Shown here one piece after another: positions 46,939-58,961 of a DNA stretch of 64,000 nucleotides (positions are counted from its first letter, which is position 1; every line of letters starts with the position of its first letter). The position numbers and the translations under genes were made by a program. Origin of the DNA: Adiantum capillus-veneris. Taxonomy: Eukaryota > Streptophyta > Polypodiopsida > Polypodiales > Pteridaceae. Below the pieces are notes generated by a model that did no database searches, had not been told where the DNA came from, and worked only from the letters and a program-made list of their open reading frames with translations. The DNA lies in assembly GCA_014529385.2 (NCBI GenBank), contig CM043949.1, forward strand, positions 145,189,350 through 145,253,349, given 5' to 3'.

Positions 46939-48662
46939 TGTCGGGGGAAAATTGTGCGAAAGGTGAGCTGGGAAGGCACCGGGCCCCTAGTTGTGAGAGG
47001 TGCGGGGAAAAAAGGTGCAGCAGACACAATTAACAACAACATAGTTTAAAACAAGCAGTTCACCTAATTCCAGTTAATCAATAGAATCCATGGTTAAACA
47101 ATCGATAATGGAGGCTTAATTCTCCTTACAAGATGAAACCTGGCCTAATCCAGGTGCTAATCAAGGAAATTATCACAGACCTGATTTTTCTTGCCTTCTG
47201 CTTCCCGATTTGAATGGCTAATGATGGCTTAGAAGCTCGGCTTGGCTTAAGAATATAGAAATTCGATTAGGCTTGGCTTATGGAGATAGAAATTAGGTTC
47301 ATGAGAGCTTATGAGATTAAGCTTGAGGATTCGAATAGGTTTTGGATGGCATATGAGGTTAAGAGTAGACTAACAATTGCTTAAGGGATTTTAATGAGCT
47401 TAAGAGCTTTTTATGAGAGCTTAAGAGGTTTTTAATCTTCTCTCGGATAGAGAGAGCTTCATGAAAATGAGGAGGAGATCCAAAATTACCACACACTTCC
47501 CCTTTTGTAGGTTGCATACCCCCCACTTGCTGAGAAAAGCTAGACACCCATTTGCGACATCACTAATGAGTCCCCCCCTTCGTGATGTGGCAGGGCCCGA
47601 TTTGACCAACACAAAATCTCACGGGAGCAGCTCCAAAAATGAGCGCGAGGGGAATCCAAGCAGTTTTCGTCTTTGCAACGCCCTCAACCACGGCTCGTAC
47701 AACTGAGCACGAGCGTGCCTTGCCCTCCCTCCTTGCCTGCTTGTTGCCTTGGCCTTCACACCATGCTCATCTTCCCTTCACATTAGGGTTTAAAAAAACC
47801 CTTCATGGCTTAATGGTCGGCCACCTTTCGACTTAGTGGGTGGCATCTTTTCAACTTAGTGGGCGGCCTCTTTCAATCCCTTTACCTCTTAGGTAGATGG
47901 CTTTATGCCCCTGTAGGGAACCACATTTGGCATACATATCGGGTAGTGCATTGCTAAGCTTCCCAATGGCGGCAACCGGGCACACTTACGAGCCATGCAA
48001 TGTTGCAAAAGACTTTATGACTAGTACACATGTCCGCTAAGGCAAACCCTGGTACCTCATTTTCCTCCAGCAAGCCGCAGCCATGTTGGCATTTCCCCAC
48101 AATCATTGAATTCCAAAACCTAGGTAAAACTCAAAATTTCCCAAATAGCACTCCGATCGAGCCGACCAGACTGGTACGAAACCGGCCCCCGATACATCTT
48201 AAACGGTCAATAACTTGACAATCATAAATCCGATCATCACTGATTTGAAAAGACCAACGTGCTCCTCAAAATGAGAACTTTCGGCCCATACATTCATTTC
48301 AATTCTTTCACCTTAGCTCCAATTGTCTAATCCGGTACGGATCTGCTACAGATCAACTTAAAATTGTCATAACTTCCTATCCGTAGCTCCGATTGACGAG
48401 CCATAAAGGCAGGCATGTAGAGTTTTCTGAGTACTTCAACTTAGATGAATAAAACCCCAGCCATGACCACATTAAGAAGACTCACTGTTGGGCATTACCA
48501 AGAAATCTATTGGTTCTTAGAGCCCCATTTGATACACTTTCAGCTTAAAAATTGACTTGTTAGCAAGCCCTTATAACTGCTGAGCAATCATGCAGGATTC
48601 AAATACACCTGACTGACATTTATTTGCTTATTTTCTCTTCATGGGAGCGAAGCGGCACAACA
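46939..48662 (-). repeat. 3' LTR of the fungal-like gypsy element
   Basis: Plus-strand ends TGTCGGGG and GGCACAACA. The end is set by the adjoining purine tract on the minus strand, the start by its match with 54617. The preceding five bases are actgt. Confidence 0.8.
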
Positions 48663-48675
48663 TTCACCCCCTATG
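48663..48675 (-). promoter_or_regulatory. polypurine tract
   Basis: Minus strand catagggggtgaa immediately before the LTR start TGTTGTGCC. Confidence 0.7.
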
Positions 48676-48817
48676 AACCTGCACAACCTCCGGCCTGTGC
48701 CAATTGCACTCAATTAGCTTCATTAAAATCATCATCAGACATATCATCTGATGTATACATAACATGATCCTCTGGAGGAGGATCTGAATGAGAATCTTCA
48801 AGAACAATCTCGCCTTC

Positions 48818-49793
48818 TCACTTCTTGAACAACTTGATTCTTTTCCCTGCAATAGGAACCTTAAGCATAGTTCCATCTAGTTCACATAATTGATATGTCG
48901 AATTTTCAAAAACATGCTGCATCACATATGGTCCAAACCACCGTTTAACCATTTTCCGCATAGCAGAGTATTGGTTCTCCAAGCTACTGTCATAGACAAG
49001 TACCCAGTCACCATCTTTGATAGCATGTGGTTGTAGTCTATGCTTTTCATCAAATGTTGTTCTATTCTTCAATCTGGCCTCCTTAAGCTTCTCTTTAGCC
49101 TGTTCAATATCCTCTTGATGCCTCTGAAGTTGGTGAATACGTAGAGCAAGCAAGTCTTTAGTAGACATACCTTCTTCCCATGGAATTATGGTCCAAGTTG
49201 TAACTGCTTCCTGTATAGGCATAATGGGTTTTTGTCCATGCATCAATTCAAATGGCATAAATCATGTAACTGAACTGTGTGTAGTGCGATCCGCCCATAA
49301 AGAAAATGGAAAAAATTTAGTCCAATCACCAACATGTCCTTCACACGCCTTTGCTAAAGCTTTAACAATAGGTGGATGTCCTCTTTCACTTTTCCCGTTA
49401 CCTTCTGGATTATATGCTGTAGTGAGAGAGAGATTAATGCCCATACGAGCAAAAAAACTCTCGAGCTTCATCTACATCCAGCTCCCCTCCATCTATAGTA
49501 ATTATGCCAGCACATCCGTACCTGGAGATAACATCTTCAAGCAAGAACTTGCATATTGAACTGGTAGCTTTGGTATGCAAAGCTCTGCCTTCCACCTGAT
49601 TAGTAAGATCTTCCCTGGCAAGGACAATATATCTCATTTGCCACACTCCTACTGGCATTGTAATAAGGTCCACCACGCACTTGTAGTGCATAGCCAGTGG
49701 ATAGGTGGGATTTGATCCATCTCTATGTCGCACATTAGAGTATTGTTGATATATTAAGCATGATTCCACAAATTGAACCACATCTTTGTACAT
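48818..49793 (-). pseudogene. integrase core and C-terminus of the fungal-like gypsy element
   Basis: Core text VVDLITMPVGVWQMRYIVLA with the first catalytic Asp and TIDGGELDVDE with the second (49434-49793), then YNPEGNGKSERGHPPIVKAL with the catalytic Glu (49262-49471), and the C-terminal domain ending KMVKRWFGPYVMQHVFENST and LDGTMLKVPIAGKRIKLF (48818-49258). The pieces are in different frames. No chromodomain is visible at the C-terminus. Confidence 0.85.
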
Positions 49794-49835
49794 ACCTCTC
49801 CACCAATATCGGTCTTTAATCTTGACAAAGGTTGC

Positions 49836-50690
49836 CTAGACTCCTCTGTGTCCAACCCATAGACTTTCATGAAACTCTTTAATCACCTGCTGTTGGGTTG
49901 CTTTGTCGCAAAATATTTGTTGTGGTACCCCTCGTGGGCACTTCAGTTGCTTCCATAAATGTCCATCTTTCAAGAAATAGCCATGATAGGCCTTTTTACT
50001 GATCTTCTTGAATTCTTGATCAATCCATCCTTCTTGTCTAGTGAGAGTACTTAGGTAGCGGCCAATCATAAGCCACTCTCCATCATAAAACTCTTCACAA
50101 AAGACTTCAAAAACATGAGCAATATTTCCACAGTTGGCATGTAGATAAGAAGACGTGTAGAACTTCAAGCCAACATCATCACTCGCGGTCAGCATCTCTT
50201 CTTCATCTTCAAACCTGGCTCTTGATAACATATCTGCAACAGGGTTATCTCTATTTGCAATATGACAAAATTCACGGTTAAGAGACTTAATGTATGCTAT
50301 CCATCGTAGCATGTCAATGTCCGGAGTAGAGCAGTTTGCAATCATCCCTATCAGTGGCAAGCAATCTGTCTCTACCACAACAGAAGCTACAATAAAGTAT
50401 TTTTTATCGGTTCTTAGAGTAGTAGCAATGCCCCAAAGTTCCCTCTTAACCTGTGGATATCCTCATTGACGAGCATTGAGCAACTTGGCTCCAAATGTCA
50501 CTGCATACTTGTGTCCTTCAACATCATCTGGACCTATGGCCCATCCAATACCTGTCGGGCTAGTGTCAACTGCTAAAATAACTGGCCTGTCGCATTTATA
50601 ATCAACTTTCCTCAAGGTCAGAGCCTCAAGAAGAATCTTCTTTAATTTTTTAATAGCTTGTGTGTGAACTTCTTCCCAAACAAACCTTTT
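49836..50690 (-). pseudogene. RNase H and integrase zinc finger
   Basis: RNase H starts as RPVILAVDTSPTGIGWAIG (50590-50535, catalytic Asp in VDTS), continues KRELWGIATTLR and VVETDCLPLIGMIANC, and ends with ANRDNPVADMLSRA. The integrase N-terminal region follows (LKCPRGVPQQIFCDKATQQ, ESLWVGHRGV), whose histidines begin the HHCC finger. A stop at about 50470 separates the first part from the 180-codon frame. The ILAVDTS and VVETD wording resembles fungal Ty3 RNase H as I remember it. Confidence 0.82.
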
Positions 50691-50696
50691 ACCTTT

Positions 50697-51632
50697 TCAT
50701 AGCAATTGATATAGCACCTTTGCAACATGAGCAAAGTGTGGCAGCCAAATACGATAGAACACACATTGGCCTAAGAATGGACGAACCTCGATAACCGAAG
50801 AACATGTTTCCTTCATCTTTTGGATTACTTCGACTTTTGCTGGACTTGGCCTTCTTCCTTCAGAACTGCACATATGTCCCACAATTAAGACCTCCTTAGC
50901 ACCAAAAATCGATTTTTGACCTGAAAGTGTTAAGTTAACTTCTTCAAGCCTCGATAATATAGCATCACGGTCAGCAATATGTTGAGCAACAAACTGTCGG
51001 CACCCCCTCTGGTCTTTTGCTTCATCTTTTGAGGCTTCTTCACAGCCCTTAATTGGTAGATCATCAATGAAAGGCATAGTAACATTTGGGATAAAGTCCC
51101 TTGATACCTTAGTCATGCCATTCATCATATGAGCTACTGAATTAGTAGCACCCTGTGGCAGAGTGCACATCCTTACCAAAACAAGAGGAGTACGCATTGT
51201 AGTAAGATCCTTGCTCTCCAAAGATAATTGGAATTGATCATATCCTAAATAAATATCACCCATGGAGTAAATAGATCTACCTACAAAGGCCTCGGAAAAT
51301 TCATTCACAATTGGGCTAGTACCCACATTGCGGATTGTTACCTTGTTAGCAGGCTGCATATCCTGTATAAACCTTAAAGTACCATTTTTCTTTGGAAGAG
51401 TAAACCATCGATTGGAATATGGTGCACATGATGGCTGCGAAATTCCCATTTGAATCTTTTCATTAAGAAAATTCATAAGCTTTGGCAAGTGAGCTTTAGG
51501 AACTAGAATAGGACGCAAGCTCCATGGCATGTGTGGAATAGTGAAAATAACCATTGGTGAAACAATACTTCGATCCACACACCCAATCTCACTTGACTCA
51601 AAAGAAAAAGCTTTACCATGTTTTTTGAGCAT
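50697..51632 (-). pseudogene. reverse transcriptase of the fungal-like gypsy element
   Basis: A 311-codon open frame with RT blocks in order: RPILVPKAHLPKLMNFL, YSNRWFTLPKKNGTLRFIQD, DIYLGYDQFQLSLESKDLTT, RMCTLPQGATNSVAHMMNG, the catalytic VTMPFIDDLPIKG, and FGAKEVLIVGH with the terminal FLGQCVFYRIWLPHFAHVAK. The catalytic FIDD is intact. The TLPQGATNSVA block and P-F-I-D-D-L-P-I-K-G differ from ordinary plant gypsy RTs (PFGLTNAPATF, YLDDIL). Confidence 0.9.
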
Positions 51633-51692
51633 AACTTGAAAACATTTGATCTCCTCTTCATTGAGGAAATCATCTTCTCCAACCTTCAGCTG

Positions 51693-53169
51693 CTACAGTG
51701 CCTCCTTAGTAAACTTATGCCCTATGTTCTTTGGATCCCTTAGTATAGGCTGTCGAGAAGCCTCCTTGATCATCCCATCACTTGCTTCTGGCAGCGGTGT
51801 AGCCACTGGCCTCACATTCTTTGCAACAGTCTTGTATTTTGTCTCCACCCGTGCTTCAACAGTTTCACCTGAATCATCTTCAATATGCAAAAGTTCTTCA
51901 TATAAACTTAACTCGTCAAACATGTCCATTGAATGGACCTTGACCACTTCAGTTCCTCTTTGTAACCTGTTTTGCCAGGTCTCCTCAAGCTCTGACATAG
52001 TATCTACATAAGATACCTCTTCAAAGACTCCTGTAATCACATCATCTGATTCAAGTACATCACAACCCTGCAATTCACTTTGGATACCTGAAACATACTA
52101 TGTTTCCCACTTTGTCAAATCATTAAATTTTTTGAAAGAGACCGAACCTTCAAATGTTAACCCCAAGAACCCCGAAGAGAAAGCTTCTCTTTGCGAGAAC
52201 TTCTCCTCACTAGTACCACCATAGTCCCGCTTTATAATGGCACTCCAAGAAAATCCTGTGCAAACCTGTGCTCCCAAAATTCCTTGCATATCTTCGGCAT
52301 TGGATCATCACGTAGATTGTCCTTATTCCTAGCATGGTCAACACATACATTCAAGAATTGCACTGCTTTCTTACCATCTCGGCTCCAAACTCGGGCATAG
52401 GCCGAGCCATCATCCAACACTTTGGTTTCCATTTGCACAGCTATAATGTAGGGTTGCCCCAGAATTAAAGGATAAGAGGAATGTTCCTATATAAAGAAAT
52501 TTTGCTCATCACAGACATCCCCTACAGTTACCTTAACATTGGCACATGCACCATAGAGGTCGCCTAGAAGCATATTGGCAGCTCGAATCCACCAACCATG
52601 GTCCACATCATAGGACATTTCCCCTTTTTGTGCAAGCTTTTAGCCATCAAATTAATCTCCAATCCATGATCTATGAGCGCTAAGACCGGTTCTTCGATGT
52701 CGCCAAGCTCCACAATAGTTTCGGTTGTTGCTCTTACCCAATGAGTCCTTGAAAAGTGACTCCTTGGTATGCTTTCACTATCTTCATCTTCATTGAAATG
52801 AACATGCCTTACCTCAGGTACGGTTGGATTTGACACCACCAGAGACCTCGACTCTTATTCTTCTTCAAGATTCGCCAAATACTCTTCATAGTCTTCTAGA
52901 ATTGCTTCAATGTGGCGTACCGCCTGGCTCTCCACCCGTTCACTTGGTATCTGCCGCTTCCTTTTGATGATATCAATTATTTCCTCGTGAAACTCACGTT
53001 TGGAAATACCCAGTATATCACCCAATGTGAGCTCCACCTTGCTATTTAGAATTCGCTCTTCAAAGACTTTCTTTAAATCTGTAGCTAATTCAATGTCAGA
53101 CTTGAGCTTATAAGATGGTCCCCTAGGTTTACCTTGCTTTTTGTCCTTAGGTGCATCCTCCATCACCAC
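51693..53169 (-). pseudogene. protease and pre-protease region of the fungal-like gypsy element
   Basis: 52855-53169 reads YKLKSDIELATDLKKVFEE and LTLGDILGISKREFHEEIID, like the DUF4100 block preceding protease in fungal and some plant Ty3 polyproteins. 52564-52839 holds the protease site VLALIDHGLEINLM, with DHG in place of DTG/DSG. 51693-52073 is an acidic linker towards RT, and 52232-52438 another open segment (MPKICKEFWEHRFAQDF). Several stops intervene. The DUF match is from memory. Confidence 0.65.
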
Positions 53170-53360
53170 TTCAGGAGCGGGCTTAGGGGCAGGACCTTCT
53201 TCTTGCTTTTGTTGTTAAACCTCGTTGTTTTTTTCAATGTCCTAGGAGCTTCTTCATCTCTTTTTCGCTTTTCCTCCACCCTAGCCTCATTAGCTTGAGA
53301 CTTTGCAATGAATGCATACACCGAGAGGGAATCCACTGGATGAGTCCATCCTGTGGTTTC

Positions 53361-54562
53361 TCAAATTGAATTCCCTACTTGCCGCAACTTCCCATAAGTT
53401 ACCTGTCCAATTTTTGTTGTCTTCAAAGCATAAGGCCATAATTGACCCTTGGTACCTGCACCATCATCATCACCCTTCCCACACACTTGTAGCCCATATG
53501 TAGCTGATTCCACAAGAGCAACATTATGTTGAATCTCTTCAACTATCTTCTTCATGCCGCCCCTACCGAAGTTCAGGCGGAGCATCTCACCTGTTGCCCT
53601 AAGGTGTATCTTCTTGTCCTTCCAGAACACCACGTTCCTTTTATATGATTTATCAAAATCATCACATTCTTTGACATACTTGTGGTCTTCACTATCACAC
53701 CACATGCATTGGTCCCAGCCTTTGCATCGGCTCAGATGTAGACCCTTTTGCAACTAGACCGTCAAATTTAATAGCTTTAAAATTCAAATTTAATTCTTGA
53801 ATACCTTTTCACCAATTCGTCAAGAACTGGCTCCTCCACTCTGGGTATTGCCGAGGTTTTTTTCTCTTTAGGTTCCTCTTCCGCAACATCCATGATGTTA
53901 GCCACGATCAGTTTATCGACTCTCATCTGTTGTTTCATGATCATGTTGACTGCTTCAGTGGCTACCTTCCAGTCGCATGTTAAGCCCAATTCTCTTGTTG
54001 GATCCTCCAGCAACTGCACTAAACTCTTCTAAAGTCGAGGATCAGCAACCTGAATGAACAACTCAATCTTATGATCCCTCATTGAACGTTGCTCCCTCGA
54101 GGACAGCTCAAATTTCTTTTCGAATTCCCGTAATAACTCTCGTGAAGATAGATTTTTTCTCTTCTTTTGCACCCACTTCATAAAGCTTTGCCTTGTTACT
54201 CTTTGCAAATCCTCAAGAAAGTATTTCTCCTAAAGCGCATTCTTGAAATCCTGCCAATTCGGGCCTTGAACCACCTGAATTTTTTTAATTCGACTCTTAA
54301 GTTCGAGCTCCACAGTCAAATGGAACCCTTCCACAGCATTTTGATAATCAATTCCATTCTCTTCCATCGACTGCTCCTAGATATTGCAAAACTTGCTAAT
54401 ATCCTAGCCTTCAAATCGATGCAATTTCTCGGTAACCATGTGCCAAGTTTTACGGCTCCTCTCTTGCAAATTGTATTGTTGTTGGTTAGCCTGTTGTTGT
54501 TGCATGTAAGCAGCAAATTGCTGCATCATTTGCTGCATGGCAGTCTCTTGCGGTGTCGACAT
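53361..54562 (-). pseudogene. gag of the fungal-like gypsy element
   Basis: Starts at Met 54562 (MSTPQETAMQQMMQQFAAYM, Gln-rich), followed by a helical capsid-like region (EKLHRFEG, VELELKSRIKKIQVVQG) with in-frame stops, and RELGLTCDWKVATEAVNM. A zinc knuckle lies in 53361-53753: CMWCDSEDHKYVKEC (CX2CX4HX5C, one residue longer than standard). The first 54 bases between the right LTR and the start contain the primer site. Confidence 0.75.
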
Positions 54563-54602
54563 CCTTCTTCACCACACTCCTCACCCCGTCTCGTTTCACG
54601 TC

Positions 54603-54614
54603 GGGTTCACCAAG
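54603..54614 (-). promoter_or_regulatory. primer-binding site candidate
   Basis: The minus strand reads TGGTGAACCCGACG, separated from the LTR start (TGTCGGGG, 54617) by a few bases. Differs from the sites of all other elements in the window. tRNA not assigned. Confidence 0.5.
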
Positions 54615-54616
54615 TA

Positions 54617-55513
54617 TGTCGGGGGGAAATTGTGCGAAAGGTGAGCCGAGAAGGCACTAGGCCCCTGGCTATGAGAGGTGTGGGGAAAAAAGGTGAGCAG
54701 ACACAATTAACGACGACAGAGTTTAAAACAAGCAGTTCGCCTAATTCCAATTAATCAACAGAATCCATGGTTAAACAATCAATAATGGAGGCTTAATGAT
54801 CCTTACACGATGAAACCTGGCCTAATCCAGGTGCTAATCAAGAAAATTATCAAAAGACCTGATTTGTCCTACCTTCTGCTTCTTGATTCGAATGGCTAAT
54901 GATGGCTTAGAAGATTGGCTTGGCTTAAGAATATAGAAATTTGATTAGGCTTGGCTTATGGAGATAGAAATTCGATTAGGCTTCGCTTATGGATATAGAA
55001 ATTAGGTTCATGAAAGATTATGAGATTAAGCTTCAGGATTAGAATAGGTTTTGGATGGCATATGAGGTTAAGAATAGATTAACAATGGCTTAAGGGCTTT
55101 TAATGAAGCTGAAGAGCTTTTTATGTGAGCTTAAGAGCTTTTTAATCTTTTTCTGGATAGAGAGAGCTTCATGAAAATGAGGAGGAGATCCAAAATAACC
55201 ACACACTTCCCCTTTTGTAGGTTGCCTGCCCCCCACTTGCTAAAAAAAAGCTAGACACCCATTAGCGACGTTGCTAATGGATCCGCCCTTGGTGACGTGG
55301 CAGGGCCGGATTTGACCAGCACGATATCTCGCGGGAGCAGCTCCAAAAATGAGTGCGAGGGGAATCCAAGCAGTTTTCGTCTCTACAGCGCCATCAACCA
55401 CGGCTTGTAGAGCCCGGCGCAAGCGTGCCTTACCCTCCCTCCTTGCCTTCTCGTCGTCCTGGCCTTCACGCCATGCTCATCTTCCTTTCACATTAGGGTT
55501 AAAAAAAACACTT
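54617..55513 (-). repeat. 5' LTR of the fungal-like gypsy element, interrupted
   Basis: Matches 46939-47803 and contains a 31-base tandem duplication (gattaggctt.gcttatgga.atagaaatt) absent from the other LTR. It stops at ...aaacactt, where the TGATAGC end of the next element begins; the remaining ~860 bases should lie beyond that element, outside the window. Confidence 0.85.
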
Positions 55514-56780
55514 TGATAGCGGGAAAAAGAGCAGTGCAATCGGGTGGCCTCTGTACTCGTGCACACTCCACAAACCACGCCTCATGCAAACAAGCAAAGA
55601 ACAAAACAAAGGGGGCACCACCCTAAATTGAGAGGTTTAGGGACCTCACACATAGTGCGCATAGGCAAGTGAGACTTCTGGCATTATGATGGCATCAAAA
55701 CATATGGCAAAACACATAGAAACGAAGCTTAGGGACCTTATGTAGCATATATATACACAAGAAATCAGCTTCACAATACAATGGCATCTGATCATACATA
55801 ACAAGGATATAGAGAAGCAAGCCAAGGATGGCATAATCCCTTGTCAAAAACAATCAACCCAGCAAGTAGGTATGATCCTACTAGCAACACATCAATACCT
55901 TAGAGAATGATGGCGAGGATGGTGGCCATGGAGCATGAGAGAAGACTCCTTATTTAGGTTTTAGGGCTAGTAATGTAGCATACTAGAGGGAGAGAGAGTA
56001 GAGCTCCATCCATAGCTCCTCGTTGTGAGCAATGTTGTCATAGCTTCGTTGCTTGGTGAAGTGGGTGAAGTGTTGGTTTTGAGTGAGAGAAGGCCTCCTT
56101 ATATAGTTTTCTGAGAGGGTTTAGGATTAGGGAAAAACATGGTTAAATCCGCTGATTGGGGTTACTTTTTGCTTAGGGTGGTCAGCAGATTGAGGTCACC
56201 TGATATGTCACCATCAAGATATTCTCTAGAGTGATGTGAGAGGGGAGGGTAAATGCTGATTTTTCTGATTGTGACACATGGGGATAAGGCCTTGACCAGC
56301 ATTTAAGAGTAGGTAAGGTGGCTGTTGAAACTGGAGGTTCTGCACATGTCAAGGGGGGACCTGCGGGGGGGAGGTGGCAGCTGGGTCCTCCTGAATATCA
56401 AATTCTCAAAAAATCCTCAACCATGGCTTCTTTTGACATGTGTTCTTTGAAAAAATCAGCATGTCTCTTTTCAACTCAAAAGTCTTTATCCCTGTTGACT
56501 CACCTTTACCATAAGATTTTCCCCTTTTCTCCTCCTGTAACTGCATTGTTGATGCCCAATCACTGCTTCTAGTAACAGTGATTTGTTACCTACCAAATAC
56601 TTATGGTGCAGTAAAAAATATTTACCATGGGTAAAAAAAGTTATTGTAGGTAAAAAGTGATTTGTATTTACCATGTAGGTGAAAAACATTTACTGTAGGT
56701 TAAAAATATTTACTATGGTAAAAAATATTTACTGTCGGTAAAAAAGTGAAAACGGAGTATGCTGTGCTGTGAGTCCACAC
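55514..56780 (-). repeat. 3' LTR of the Tat-like element
   Basis: Starts TGATAGCGGG and matches 62873-64000 up to 56626, where the window ends for the other copy. The true inner end is therefore not visible; it lies before about 56930, where the minus strand has a purine tract (aaagagaagaaaaa, 56926-56939). Confidence 0.85.
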
Positions 56781-57037
56781 GAAAATCCTCGTGTAAATTT
56801 CACTAGAAATTCACACCTAGAATGGGCTATTCTGTAAGATATAGGTTGTAGGCATGCGTAAGAGCTCGTTCCCACGTATCTTCTATCCATGGCACTTTTT
56901 ACTCTTTGGTGCTTGTGAAGTAGATTTTTCTTCTCTTTCGAGATCCCTTGGACTAGAGTATCCTCATCTCCCCAACAACTGACTGTGCCTTTATTGCATC
57001 TTCAAAAGGGGTCCAAATCGATGATTCTTCCTTCCAC

Positions 57038-57973
57038 CTACTTCTCTTGACTATCCTCTTGATGTGCTTTTAGAACTCGGAGGCTCGCTAGCTCCACTTC
57101 TATAGGCAATAATGCCTCTTGCCCGTAAACCAAGTGAAAAGGTGTATACCCCAAGGATGTTTTAAAGGATGTTCTGTAGGCCCAAAGTGCTGCATCTAGG
57201 TGTTTGTCCCATGCCTTAGGATGTAAATGCACTTGCTTAGTGATGATTTTACATATAAGACCATTTACCTTTTCCACAAGACCATTGCACTGAGGGTAGT
57301 ATGGTGTAGAGTGCCTGCGCTTGATTTTTAACTTGCTCATCAATTGCCCGACTAACTCATCTCGAAATCCCGGTCCCCTATCCGAGAGAATCTCCAAAGG
57401 TGTGCCCAAACGGCAACAAAGGCATTCAAAAATGAAATCACTCACGTCCTTGGCTGTGATGCGCTTTGTGGGACGAGCTTCTGCCCATCTGGTCATGTAC
57501 TCCACCCCCATAATGATGTATTCCTTCCCTGATTGAGTGCAAGGTAGTGGCCCTATTGCATCTATCCCCCATTTTTCAAATGGCCCATAGGTTTTGATTG
57601 GATGCTGATTTTCATGGGTAAGACGCCTTGGTCCAGCTTTTTGGCAAACCTCACATGTGCGGCACCAATGTTGTACATCTCGATGGAGGCTTGGCCACGT
57701 GAACCCTGCTTGTAAAATCTTTCTGCTAGTAATCTCTTGTGCAAAGTGGCCACTAAACAAAATATCCTTTATCTCTTGGGATGCAGGAACTCTCTTTAAG
57801 ACAACATCTTTCCCTCTACAATACAAGTCCTCATTCACTAAGCTATAGCTGGTAGCCTTTTTTGCCAACCACCTACGTTCACTTTTACTCATACCAGAGG
57901 GTGCTTCACAATGCTCAAGAAAGTAAAGTAAATCATGCAGCTCCTCCTTTCCCTGGTATAAAGGACTTTTCAC
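57038..57973 (-). CDS. integrase of the Tat-like element
   Basis: 311 codons. The N-terminal zinc finger is GHFAQEITSRKIL...HWCRTCEVCQKAG; the DDE core has Asp in WGIDAIGPLPC, Asp in LSDRGPGFRDEL and Glu in CNGLVEKVNGLICK; the C-terminal part reads LWAYRTSFKTSLGYTPFHLV and YGQEALLPIEVEL. It is in frame with the RNase H ORF upstream, separated by one TGA after VPRDQN, so it was part of one polyprotein. No chromodomain. Confidence 0.92.
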   Translation of the reverse strand: MKSPLYQGKEELHDLLYFLEHCEAPSGMSKSERRWLAKKATSYSLVNEDLYCRGKDVVLKRVPASQEIKDILFSGHFAQEITSRKILQAGFTWPSLHRDVQHWCRTCEVCQKAGPRRLTHENQHPIKTYGPFEKWGIDAIGPLPCTQSGKEYIIMGVEYMTRWAEARPTKRITAKDVSDFIFECLCCRLGTPLEILSDRGPGFRDELVGQLMSKLKIKRRHSTPYYPQCNGLVEKVNGLICKIITKQVHLHPKAWDKHLDAALWAYRTSFKTSLGYTPFHLVYGQEALLPIEVELASLRVLKAHQEDSQEK

Positions 57974-58030
57974 AAGGATAGCACCTACTATGAGAGTTTG
58001 TAGTTCTTCACCTGCTAAGGCATCTGCTTC

Positions 58031-58921
58031 TCAATTTTGATCTCTAGGTACAAAGTTCACTCGAACTTCTTTAAAACCCTTCAACAAGGCCTTTGCTTCC
58101 CTCATCTTAACATACAATTTGTCATTTTTACAGGCCCATACACCAACCATTTGCTTAACAATCAACATGGAGTCACCAAAAACATTTAGCTTTGTGATGC
58201 CCTGAGAAAGACAACATTGCAACCCTAAAACAAGGGCATGGTACTCTGCCTCATTGTTAGAATGAACCTCTTTTAGATGAAACCGTTTTGCAAAGATCTT
58301 CTCCTTCTCTGGACCTAATATTACTATGCCTGCTGATGCCTTGTCTTTGGTCCTCTTGTAAGCCCCATCAAAATACAAACTGTGTGCTCCCAGTAGAACT
58401 TCAGGCTCCGGGATAGGTGGTACCTTACTAGGTGCCTCTTTCTTGGCCTTCTCATAACACCTTTGTGTGAGGACATCTGCCAAACAATCACGGGTGGAAT
58501 CCTCTACTTGTAGTGTGTAGTCAAACTCTTGAAGATGCACCACCCACTTTGCTATTCTTTGAGACAATTCCATGTGTTGTAGGGCATATGGAAAAACCTC
58601 CTCAGTTGTGATCACCACAAATTGTCTCGAAAGTAAGTAAGCCCGAAACTTCTCCACTGCAAACTTAAGAGCTAGCACCGATTGCTCAGTTGCGCTGAAA
58701 CCCTTTTCAGCAGCTGTCATCACTCTACTAGAGAAGTAGACTGGTCTCATGAGAGATGTCTTTGGGTCTTTTTGCATCAAGACAGCTCCTAGAGCTTCTG
58801 GACCTACACTAGGATTTACATAGAATAATTCACCCCATGTGGGTTGTAGGACGACAGGCAATGAGCTCAAAATGGTTTCAACTTCTTGAAAGCACCTTTC
58901 ACCCTCCTCACTCCATGTCAA
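58031..58921 (-). CDS. dual RNase H region of the Tat-like element
   Basis: Begins in the RT/RNase H connection (TWSEEGERCFQEVETILSS). The first RNase H has FYVNPSVGPEALGAVLMQ, YFSSRVMTAAEKGFSATEQ and FAVEKFRAYL. The second, archaeal-type domain has SLYFDGAYKRTKDKASAGIV (Asp), NNEAEYHALVLGL (Glu) and NVFGDSMLIVKQM (Asp), then FVPRDQN before the TGA. Two tandem RNase H domains are diagnostic for Tat-group gypsy elements. Confidence 0.92.
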   Translation of the reverse strand: MTWSEEGERCFQEVETILSSLPVVLQPTWGELFYVNPSVGPEALGAVLMQKDPKTSLMRPVYFSSRVMTAAEKGFSATEQSVLALKFAVEKFRAYLLSRQFVVITTEEVFPYALQHMELSQRIAKWVVHLQEFDYTLQVEDSTRDCLADVLTQRCYEKAKKEAPSKVPPIPEPEVLLGAHSLYFDGAYKRTKDKASAGIVILGPEKEKIFAKRFHLKEVHSNNEAEYHALVLGLQCCLSQGITKLNVFGDSMLIVKQMVGVWACKNDKLYVKMREAKALLKGFKEVRVNFVPRDQN

Positions 58922-58961
58922 TGTAGTGTGTTTAGTGAGTTGCTACAAAGGATAGATTGCC

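Larger units (their letters stand above)
46939..55513 (-). mobile_element. degenerate Ty3/gypsy element with 1.72-kb LTRs, fungal-like pol
   Basis: Left (3') LTR 46939-48662, internal region 48663-54616, right (5') LTR from 54617 interrupted at 55513 by another element. Minus-strand order gag, zinc knuckle, DUF4100-like block, protease, RT, RNase H, integrase defines Ty3/gypsy. The LTRs differ clearly (about eight changes in the first 45 bases, fewer further in), so this is the older member of the nest. The reading frames are broken in every domain. Confidence 0.88.

Noticed and set aside
54167-54754. 195-codon plus-strand ORF
   Set aside because: It is the antisense shadow of the gag region of the minus-strand gypsy element.
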